In this document: in pieces, positions 1 to 5,007 of the stretch
How the letters are laid out: each line of letters opens with the position of its first letter
Numbering within the stretch: position 1 is the first letter of the stretch
Origin: Microcaldota archaeon
GTDB lineage: Archaea; Micrarchaeota; Micrarchaeia; Micrarchaeales; CABMGC01
Direction of reading: 5' to 3'
DNA length: 5,415 bases
Assembly (NCBI GenBank): GCA_028866975.1
Contig: JAGWHG010000045.1
Coordinates: 1 to 5,415 of the forward strand
The notes under the pieces: model-generated
The model's input: the letters and a program-made list of their open reading frames with translations, nothing else
Told to the model about the DNA's origin: nothing
Database searches by the model: none
Position numbers and translations under genes: made by a program

Positions 1-3000
1 GTTGTTTGCTGGCCTGCCTTGAGGATGCTTAGGTATAGGGCGCCAGAGACCGCAGTCCCCATGCCCAATCCTTTCAGTGTCCCTTTGCTTTGCGAATCTT
101 TGAGCAGCCCATCGGTTTTTGCAATAATCTCCGGGCTGAGATTTAGGGCTGCTGCCATTTTTGAGAGATGGGTCTGCAGATTCATTGCTGGAGGCTTTGG
201 AGTGCTGCGCACTGCACGATGCGTTATTTTGAGGCCAAGGCCATTGTTCATCTTCCTCGATGCACCCATCAACGTCCAGTGGCTCAGCCCGATGGTGCTT
301 GCAAGCAGCCTCCTCTCCATTGGCGCGCCGCGCTCGATGAGCGAGAGATACACAGCCGCGGCGGCCATGGCCATTGGGTCCCTGCTTACTACAATTTTTG
401 CATCCTGCGACATTCTTATGAGTTCCGATGCGCGGTCCTCGGCGCCACCTGAAAGGTGCAGGCGAAGTGCTATTGTGCCAAGGTACATCTGCGGGGTTAT
501 CAGATTGAATTTCCTAATCGCGCGCATGGCCCTATCCTGCGTGGTCTTGAGTATTCCGGCTTCGGTGAGAGTTTTGTGACCAAATTGCGGGAGATTGTTT
601 AGGATGCGATGTGCCTGCACAGACGCCACAACGATCTTCAGCTTGCCCTTATGGTCCCATGCGGTGCCATCATAAGCACTTATGTAAATAGATGCCGCTT
701 GCCGAGCTGCCTCAGCGTCCATGCCGAGCCTCTTGCACACCTTCACCAGCTTCCTTATTCCTAAATTCAGCTGCGCATCTGAGTTGCGAACGCCTAGGAA
801 CCTGTGCGCACTGTATGCCGTCTTGCCATTAGGCTTTGGATGCTGTGCGGGCAATTCCACCCTAAGTGTGCCAAGCAGCTCTCGCACGCTGCTTTTGCTG
901 AGCAGCTTTGTCTTCATGCCGAGGCGGCTGCAGATGTAGAGGAAGGTCAGGCGAATTCCTGATTCGGTTGCAGCCACGTAAAGCGCATTTGCTGCCATCG
1001 GAGCGGAATTTGCTGTCGGCTTGAGCGCATCAAGAAGCTCGCCTGCGCGGCGCTCTATCTGGCTGCCCAACCCCAGCGCCCTTGCCATTGCCGGCAAGTA
1101 GAACCTAGGAGGCATAATGCCCAGCTCGCCTGCAAGTGCCATGGCGTTTGCAATGTCTTTTTGCGATATTCCCGCCCTTGCCATTGCCTGTGGGGTGAAG
1201 GGTGCCTTGTTGTTCATCATGCATGCTGCCTGTATTGCGGCGATATGGCATTTTCGGTATAGTACAGGGCCAAGGCGGCTGCGCCCTTTGATCATTTCGT
1301 ATGCTTTTTGGTATGCTACAATCGCATCAAACGTGGATCTTTCATCTAAGCCGAGCTGTTGGCAGGCCTGAATCAGCTTGCTTATCTTATGGGGCAGCTT
1401 GCCGTATCTTTTGTATGTGTCGTGCGAGGGGTTGAAAGTGGTGTAAACCGAGTTAAATGAATGATAGGTTAGATTTGAGATTTTTGCGAGCCAGGCAAGT
1501 GGAACATATACATTTGACTTTGAGAGGGCAGTGTGTAGCGCGATTGTGGCAAGGGCCGCTGAGCGGTTTGCCTGCAACGGCAGGCTGAGAGTGGGACCTA
1601 AAAGGGAGAGGGCCTGCTCGCTGACGCCTTCTTGGAGGCCGAGCGTATTTGCAATCTGTTGCAGCCTGAGCTGCGGAGTCGAAGAATTGAATTTCTTGAG
1701 CATTGATACGCTGCGCCTCAGGTGCTTGTCGGAAAGATGCAGGACCTTGAGCTCTTCTGTATCGAGCTTGGGCAGGTCATTTGCGACTCTGGCGGCTTGT
1801 ATGGATGCTATCGCCATGCTTAGTATGTTCTTTTGGTTCCACTTGCCGCTGTTGTACACACCTTCGTATGCTTTGTGTGCATCCAAAATCAGCTTATCGT
1901 CGAGTTTTAGCGTATCTCCTAATTTCGACACCATGTTGAGCCCCTGCGAAAGGCTCCTCGGCCTGGCAGAAACCGGTTCTGCTTGCCTCACAGTCGCAGG
2001 CCTTGCGGGCTTTGCTTGAGGTGCTGGGACTTCTGCAGGTTTAATTGTTGCGGGAGGTTTTGTCTTCTGTGGCTTGGCCTGTGTGCTTAAGTCGATTAGG
2101 AGCTTTGGGGCAAGGAATTTGAACGTGTTCCTCAGTGTGACGGTGCTTGTGCCTGCGGCTGCTGCGAGGTCCTTTTGGCTTATGTTCTCCCCCTCCAGAA
2201 GGCATGCTGCATAAACCGCAAAGGAAGCCATCGTAAGCGGGCTCTTGCCATCGGCGACCCCCTTTTCCTTTGCCCTGTCTAAAATCTCGTGTGCCTTGAG
2301 CAGCGTCTGCCTTGATATGTCCAGTCCGTTGATTGCGGTGCTGATGAAGTTCTTGGGGTCTTGGACGGTATGGTTTATCTGCTGGGCCATGTCAAGTCCG
2401 CTGACCAAAATCCTATAGGACCTCCGAAATTCCTTTGGCCTGAGTACGGCAGTCTTTATTATCTGATCATCGGTTCGGGTTATGTCATTGAGCCTGCATG
2501 CTATTTTTATCGATGCCGCTGCAATAGCCCTGCTGCTCCTTCCAGTCAGTAGCCTTGCATTGAGGGCTTTTTTGTATATCCTCATGGCCTCGTTAGACGC
2601 GTTTTCATTCAGGCCGAGGATGCTGCACCATTCCTGCAGCTCTGGGCCCATCTTCCTTAGGTTCCTCTGCTTTTGGCCGCCGGATATCGCCCGAGAATCC
2701 CACACGCGCAGCCTGTTCATCATGCTTTTTACCTCCCCGTGGATGGTTGCACCGCTGTAGTCCTTATTTGATGTGGAGATGTAAGAGGAATTTCCATAAG
2801 CTGAGCTCTTTCCGCTTGTGTTTATTATGCCGCCGTCTTCGCCGAGCTTGGCCCTGCCAATCTGCTCTTCTAGCCTTATCGGGGCGACATAACCGCATTT
2901 CCTGCAGTTCAGCTCTCCCCTCTCTGCGTCCTCAACCAGTTTTCCGGAGCTGCATTCTGGGCAGCGGTCCCCGCTGCGCATTTCTCTCTTATCTGAATGC

Positions 3001-3017
3001 TGCACTTCCAATCCCAT
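1..3017 (-). CDS. tfb: Giant TFB (archaeal TFIIB) with tandem extra cyclin-fold units, 3' partial
   Basis: I translated this frame codon by codon from the ATG at 3017-3015 to the window edge. It has no stop over 1005 codons, so the C-terminus lies outside the window. Archaeal TFB binds TBP-DNA and recruits RNA polymerase; ordinary members have about 300 residues. Residues 19-41 form a zinc ribbon (C19, C22, C38, C41; CPEC...CRKC). Residues 102-109 (RLRVWDSR) match the B-linker RLRKWQRR. Cyclin fold 1 spans about 120-208 and contains TGRSSRAIAAASIKIACRLN. Cyclin fold 2 spans about 219-306 and ends in the helix-turn-helix QKDLAAAAGTSTVTLRN, close to the BRE-reading helix of normal TFBs. Residues 310-355 are a Pro/Ala/Lys-rich tether. 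Residues 356 onward form further cyclin-like pairs (356-540, 541-746, 747-944) and the start of another. The usual B-reader motifs are absent. ATG 3017 is the first ATG in a frame open back to a stop at 3110-3108, and it puts the zinc ribbon at the normal distance from the N-terminus. TFB identity is secure; the function of the extension is unknown. Confidence 0.93.
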   Translation of the reverse strand, partial: MGLEVQHSDKREMRSGDRCPECSSGKLVEDAERGELNCRKCGYVAPIRLEEQIGRAKLGEDGGIINTSGKSSAYGNSSYISTSNKDYSGATIHGEVKSMMNRLRVWDSRAISGGQKQRNLRKMGPELQEWCSILGLNENASNEAMRIYKKALNARLLTGRSSRAIAAASIKIACRLNDITRTDDQIIKTAVLRPKEFRRSYRILVSGLDMAQQINHTVQDPKNFISTAINGLDISRQTLLKAHEILDRAKEKGVADGKSPLTMASFAVYAACLLEGENISQKDLAAAAGTSTVTLRNTFKFLAPKLLIDLSTQAKPQKTKPPATIKPAEVPAPQAKPARPATVRQAEPVSARPRSLSQGLNMVSKLGDTLKLDDKLILDAHKAYEGVYNSGKWNQKNILSMAIASIQAARVANDLPKLDTEELKVLHLSDKHLRRSVSMLKKFNSSTPQLRLQQIANTLGLQEGVSEQALSLLGPTLSLPLQANRSAALATIALHTALSKSNVYVPLAWLAKISNLTYHSFNSVYTTFNPSHDTYKRYGKLPHKISKLIQACQQLGLDERSTFDAIVAYQKAYEMIKGRSRLGPVLYRKCHIAAIQAACMMNNKAPFTPQAMARAGISQKDIANAMALAGELGIMPPRFYLPAMARALGLGSQIERRAGELLDALKPTANSAPMAANALYVAATESGIRLTFLYICSRLGMKTKLLSKSSVRELLGTLRVELPAQHPKPNGKTAYSAHRFLGVRNSDAQLNLGIRKLVKVCKRLGMDAEAARQAASIYISAYDGTAWDHKGKLKIVVASVQAHRILNNLPQFGHKTLTEAGILKTTQDRAMRAIRKFNLITPQMYLGTIALRLHLSGGAEDRASELIRMSQDAKIVVSRDPMAMAAAAVYLSLIERGAPMERRLLASTIGLSHWTLMGASRKMNNGLGLKITHRAVRSTPKPPAMNLQTHLSKMAAALNLSPEIIAKTDGLLKDSQSKGTLKGLGMGTAVSGALYLSILKAGQQT
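3..1952 (-). repeat. Tandem protein-level repeats: extra TFIIB-core-like units 2, 3, 4 and start of 5
   Basis: This is the part of the giant TFB after the tether, in units of roughly 185-205 residues. Unit 2 covers residues 356-540 (nt 1952-1398), unit 3 541-746 (1397-780), unit 4 747-944 (779-186), and unit 5 begins at 945 (185 to the edge). The clearest marker is a helix signature: SIQAARVANDLP at 405-416, AIQAACMMNNKAP at 594-606 and SVQAHRILNNLP at 799-810. It is related to SIKIACRLNDIT at 169-180 in cyclin fold 1 of the core. In each unit it is followed by a short helix and the start of a second fold with the pattern P-Q/R-x-Y/R-L-x-x-x-A-x-x-L-x-L (TPQLRLQQIANTLGL, PPRFYLPAMARALGL, TPQMYLGTIALRLHL). 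Units 2 and 4 resemble each other most. The copies have diverged at the DNA level. The cyclin assignment is by pattern, not by structure. Confidence 0.75.
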
Positions 3018-3046
3018 GGCCAAACCCCAGGAGCTACACTTGGGCG

Positions 3047-3057
3047 GTTTATATTGC
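3047..3057 (-). promoter_or_regulatory. Probable TATA box for the giant TFB gene
   Basis: The minus strand reads CAATATAAACC here, centred about 35 nt upstream of the ATG at 3017. With the usual archaeal spacing of 25-27 nt, transcription would start near 3025-3027 and leave a leader of only about 8-10 nt. No good GGTGAT-type ribosome site precedes the ATG, which fits a very short leader. A second AT-rich element, the palindrome ATTTAAAT at 3106-3113, could serve as an alternative more distant promoter. Confidence 0.5.
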
Positions 3058-3160
3058 TGACTGTATGAACGTTTGCGCTGTACTGATAGGAAACGCCCAT
3101 GAATGATTTAAATACCTATTGTGCCAATATATAATTTAATTCGGAACAGGCTTTAACAAG

Positions 3161-3169
3161 CTATTTAAG
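3161..3169 (+). promoter_or_regulatory. Probable TATA box for tRNA-Ser and the downstream rps genes
   Basis: CTATTTAAG is centred about 30 nt upstream of the tRNA 5' end at 3195, a good archaeal promoter distance. Start of transcription would fall within a few nucleotides of the mature 5' end. The AT-rich stretch at 3178-3189 is too close to be the tRNA promoter. With no terminator-like sequence after the tRNA, this may also be the main promoter for rps13-rps4-rps11. Confidence 0.5.
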
Positions 3170-3232
3170 TGTGCCGAGTTATATTTAGTAGCGTGCCAGG
3201 GTGGCGGAATCCGGTAACGCGTGCGCCTGGAA

Positions 3233-3246
3233 AATTTTTTCCTGTC
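3233..3246 (+). other. 14-nt tRNA intron at canonical position 37/38
   Basis: Placing the cuts after A37 (3232) and before A38 (3247) restores a seven-base anticodon loop. A bulge-helix-bulge can be drawn: CTGG (3227-3230) opposite CCTG (3241-3244) with one U-U mismatch, a three-base bulge AAA on the 5' side (3231-3233) and a three-base bulge TCA on the 3' side (3245-3247). Both cuts then fall after the second bulge base. A competing helix, GGAA with TTCC, is also possible, so this is a relaxed splice motif. The intron contains six T in a row at 3235-3240. Presence of an insertion is certain; the exact cut sites are inferred. Confidence 0.8.
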
Positions 3247-3278
3247 AGCGCATGGCCGCAAGGCCTTTTGGGTTCAAA

Positions 3279-3294
3279 TGCATAACGCTGAATA
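3279..3294 (+). other. 16-nt noncanonical tRNA intron in the T-loop at 59/60
   Basis: Between the two halves of the T stem there are 23 nt instead of 7. They fold as a near-ideal 3-4-3 bulge-helix-bulge: central helix TTCA (3273-3276) with TGAA (3289-3292), three-base bulge AAT (3277-3279) on one side and TAT (3293-3295) on the other. The intron end is closed by a two-base-pair GC/GC stem (3280-3281 with 3287-3288) around ATAAC. Cutting each bulge after its second base leaves the loop TTCAAAT, which carries the universal TTC and A58. Introns at noncanonical positions are known in several archaeal lineages and are removed by the heteromeric or broad-specificity forms of the splicing endonuclease. 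Confidence 0.85.
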
Positions 3295-3330
3295 TCCCAA
3301 CCCTGGCGTAGGTTTCAAAGAAGTGTATAA

Positions 3331-3873
3331 ATGGCTGAAGAAAAGCAAGAAAAGTCCCACGGCAAGCCGATGCAAAAGAAAGAGGAGAGCATCGTTAGAA
3401 TCGCCGGCAAGGACATCAACGGCAGCTTTAGGATCGCAAAGGCGCTAAACCACGTCAAGGGCATAGGGCTTAACATGGCGCACGGCATAGCGCTGCTTAC
3501 CGAAAGAAAGTTCGGAATAAAGATGGATACCCAGATCGGCTCTCTTACGGATGAACAGATAGAGAAGGTCGAGACGATAATAAAAGAGCCTGCAAAGTTC
3601 GGCATCCCGACTTACATGCTCAATCGCAGGCGAGAGCCTGACACAAACAAGGACATGCACCTTGTCGGCAGCGATCTCATTGTCAAGCAAAAGCAGGAGA
3701 TCGAAGCCGAGATACGAAGGCAGTCCTGGAGGGGCTATAGGCACCAGTACGGCCAGAGGGTAAGGGGACAGAGGACAAGGTCCACTGGCAGAACCGGCGA
3801 GACGATCGGAGTCATGAAGAAGAGCGTTGCCGCGGCGACTGGCGCGACAGAAAAGAAGGAAGAGAAGAAGTGA
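3331..3873 (+). CDS. rps13: Small ribosomal subunit protein uS13 (S13)
   Basis: This 180-residue protein of the 30S head contacts 16S rRNA and lies near the P-site tRNA and the intersubunit bridges. The family core begins at ESIVRIAGKDINGS (residues 19-32). KGIG at 43-46 and the helix-two-turn-helix region follow. The hallmark basic segment GQRVRGQRTRSTGRTG is at 141-156, preceded by RGYRHQY (134-140). The C-terminal tail of about 25 residues is Lys/Glu/Ala-rich. The chosen ATG gives a charged 18-residue N-terminal extension (EEKQEKSHGKP); a second ATG at 3370 (M14) would remove most of it, so the start is not fully settled. A weak ribosome site, GTGTAT (3324-3329), precedes the first ATG. 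The gene follows tRNA-Ser by 22 bp and rps4 by 4 bp. Confidence 0.95.
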   Translation: MAEEKQEKSHGKPMQKKEESIVRIAGKDINGSFRIAKALNHVKGIGLNMAHGIALLTERKFGIKMDTQIGSLTDEQIEKVETIIKEPAKFGIPTYMLNRRREPDTNKDMHLVGSDLIVKQKQEIEAEIRRQSWRGYRHQYGQRVRGQRTRSTGRTGETIGVMKKSVAAATGATEKKEEKK

Positions 3874-3874
3874 T
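3870..3874 (+). promoter_or_regulatory. Shine-Dalgarno GTGAT at the rps13-rps4 junction
   Basis: GTGAT complements the archaeal 16S 3' end (ATCAC). It overlaps the TGA stop of rps13 and ends 3 nt before TTG 3878. It decides the unusual TTG start of rps4 and points to translational coupling between the two genes. Confidence 0.7.
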
Positions 3875-3877
3875 ACT

Positions 3878-4435
3878 TTGGGCGCACCTAAGAAATTGAG
3901 AAAGACCTACGAACGACCTAGCTTTATGTGGGAGAAGCAGAGGATGGACGAGGAGCACAAGCTCAAGGAGAGGTTCGGCTTGCGAAATCTCAAGGAGGTG
4001 TGGATGGCTGCTTCAGAACTGCGAAGAATACGAAGGAACGTAAGAGAGGTCCTATCCGGCAGGGCTAGCGATGAAGTAGGAAAGCAGATAATTGCAAGGC
4101 TGGCAAGGTATGGAATAGTTGCCACAAGCGCAACTCTTGACGATCTGCTCATAATCAACATAGACACGATACTCGGGCGAAGGCTGCAGAGCATCGTGAT
4201 GAACAAGGGACTTGCAAAGACCGCAAGGCAGGCAAGGCAGCTGATCACCCACGGATTCATAGCAATCGATGGAAAGAGAGTGACATCGCCAGGATACATG
4301 GTGGCCAGCACCGAAGAGGGAAGGATCGGATACTACAAGCCTATCGACCTTGGAAGCGCGCCAGCGAAGGCGCCAGGCACTGAAGCCGCAGCAGAGGCAG
4401 TTGCAAAGATTGAGGAGAAGGCAACAGCCGCATAG
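3878..4435 (+). CDS. rps4: Small ribosomal subunit protein uS4 (S4), TTG start
   Basis: This primary 16S rRNA-binding protein nucleates 30S body assembly. With a TTG start at 3878 it has 185 residues, a normal archaeal size, and begins (M)[13 protein letters not shown], as archaeal S4 proteins usually do (MGDPK.-.KKYE-P). Residues 25-90 form the basic helical N-terminal domain ([18 protein letters not shown]). The S4 RNA-binding domain lies at about 101-145, with [20 protein letters not shown], then [11 protein letters not shown] and SPGYMV. The Ala/Glu-rich tail from residue 160 is low complexity. An in-frame ATG at 3827 would add 17 Arg/Lys-rich residues encoded inside the rps13 tail; I reject it because the GTGAT element and the family N-terminus both favour TTG. 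The gene lies 4 bp after rps13 and 8 bp before rps11. Confidence 0.95.
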   Translation: MGAPKKLRKTYERPSFMWEKQRMDEEHKLKERFGLRNLKEVWMAASELRRIRRNVREVLSGRASDEVGKQIIARLARYGIVATSATLDDLLIINIDTILGRRLQSIVMNKGLAKTARQARQLITHGFIAIDGKRVTSPGYMVASTEEGRIGYYKPIDLGSAPAKAPGTEAAAEAVAKIEEKATAA

Positions 4436-4439
4436 TGAT
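4435..4439 (+). promoter_or_regulatory. Shine-Dalgarno GTGAT at the rps4-rps11 junction
   Basis: GTGAT begins on the last base of the rps4 TAG stop and ends 4 nt before ATG 4444. This is nearly the same design as the rps13-rps4 junction (AGTGATA in both), and it indicates coupled translation. It also explains the false GTG start at 4435. Confidence 0.7.
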
Positions 4440-4443
4440 ATTT

Positions 4444-4950
4444 ATGCCAAAAGGAAAGCAGGACAAAGCAACGCAGAAAAAGCCAGAACAGCAAAAAGCA
4501 TCGAAGAAGAGCGATGTTTCGCTCGAAGTTGAGGTGCAGGCAGCTGCGCAGAAGTTCAAGCCAAAGGGAACGAGATGGGGAGTGGCGCATATCTATGCAT
4601 CTAAGAACGACACGATAATCACGCTTACCGACCTTTCCGGAGCAGAAACCATCGCCATAGGAAGCGGCGGAATGGTAGTCGACAACGACCACGAGGAAGG
4701 AATGCCGTATGCTGCGATGCAGGCATCTTATAAGGTCGCTGCAAAGGCGATCGAGAAGGGAGTCACGCATATCAACATAAAGATCAGGGCGCCTGGCGGA
4801 CACGGAACAAAGACCCCTGGAGCTGGCGCTCAGGCAGTTGTAAGAGCGCTTGCAAGGTCTGGCTTTAGGATAGGAAGCATCGAAGACGTCACGCCAATTC
4901 CTACAGACACCACAAGAAGGCCTGGCGGAAGGAGAGGAAGAAGGGTCTAA
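4444..4950 (+). CDS. rps11: Small ribosomal subunit protein uS11 (S11)
   Basis: This 168-residue protein of the 30S platform lines the mRNA exit path near the E site. The core starts near residue 40 with [34 protein letters not shown] and YAAMQA follow. The C-terminal signature [20 protein letters not shown] leads to the family ending [22 protein letters not shown], which has a single extra-basic tip and ends where family members end, so the gene is complete. The first ~38 residues are an unusual Lys/Gln-rich extension ([13 protein letters not shown]...) and are probably disordered. ATG 4444 is chosen over the in-frame GTG at 4435 because that GTG is part of the ribosome site and overlaps the rps4 stop. 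The downstream gene is not rpoD, the usual archaeal neighbour. Confidence 0.96.
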   Translation: MPKGKQDKATQKKPEQQKASKKSDVSLEVEVQAAAQKFKPKGTRWGVAHIYASKNDTIITLTDLSGAETIAIGSGGMVVDNDHEEGMPYAAMQASYKVAAKAIEKGVTHINIKIRAPGGHGTKTPGAGAQAVVRALARSGFRIGSIEDVTPIPTDTTRRPGGRRGRRV

Positions 4951-4975
4951 TTTTATAAAACGAACAGGGACTTAA

Positions 4976-4985
4976 TTATAAATAA
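4976..4985 (+). promoter_or_regulatory. TATA box of the methyltransferase gene (leaderless)
   Basis: TTATAAATAA is centred about 28 nt before ATG 5008, so transcription should start at or within a few bases of the ATG, giving a leaderless mRNA. No ribosome-binding sequence precedes the ATG, which agrees. A second TATA-like stretch, TTTATAAAA (4952-4960), lies directly after the rps11 stop and is about 52 nt from the ATG. It could be a weaker promoter or a T-rich end signal for the rps transcript. Confidence 0.6.
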
Positions 4986-5007
4986 CCTTCAGGCCACCTT
5001 TGATTAT

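Larger units (their letters stand above)
3195..3308 (+). tRNA. trnS: tRNA-Ser (anticodon GGA) interrupted by two introns
   Basis: The acceptor stem GCCAGGG (3195-3201) pairs perfectly with CCCTGGC (3301-3307), followed by discriminator G73 at 3308; no CCA is encoded. The D stem is GCG/CGC (3204-3206 with 3218-3220), with GG at 3213-3214 in the D loop. The anticodon stem TGCGC (3222-3226) pairs with GCGCA (3248-3252). After removal of 3233-3246 the loop is CTGGAAA with anticodon GGA at 3229-3231, which reads UCC and UCU. A long variable arm GGCC-GCAA-GGCC (3254-3265) marks a class II tRNA, and with G73 and GGA it means serine. The T stem TTGGG (3268-3272) pairs with CCCAA (3296-3300). After removal of 3279-3294 the T-loop is the canonical TTCAAAT. 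The gene is 114 nt and the spliced form 84 nt, normal for tRNA-Ser. It lies 22 bp upstream of rps13 on the same strand. Confidence 0.93.

Noticed and set aside
19..579. Plus-strand open frame of 186 codons
   Set aside because: It is antisense to the C-terminal part of the giant TFB frame, shows no family motif, and reads as a Cys/Ser/Arg-rich shadow. The minus frame carries clear repeats and motifs.
1531..2019. Plus-strand open frame of 162 codons, and others at 721-939, 1117-1371, 2361-2760 and 2747-3106
   Set aside because: All lie opposite the TFB reading frame. The protein-level repeats and TFB motifs are on the minus strand, so these are shadows.
2909..3100. Minus-strand open frame starting at 3100, as an N-terminal gene upstream of TFB
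   Set aside because: It is in a different frame and overlaps the zinc-ribbon coding region. It has no motif and no promoter of its own at a sensible distance.
3254..3265. GGCC-GCAA-GGCC hairpin as a terminator or operator
   Set aside because: It is the class II variable arm of tRNA-Ser, and no T-run follows that would suit a terminator.
3221..3448. Plus-strand frame of 75 codons across the tRNA and the rps13 start
   Set aside because: It runs through a complete tRNA gene and out of frame into rps13. It is not a protein.
3827..3877. ATG 3827 as the start of uS4
   Set aside because: It would overlap rps13 by 47 bp and add an Arg/Lys run produced by the other frame of the rps13 tail. The GTGAT element and family N-terminus support TTG 3878.
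3445..4311. Minus-strand frames at 3315-3605, 3445-3744 and 3907-4311
   Set aside because: They are antisense shadows of rps13 and rps4, which are unmistakable on the plus strand.
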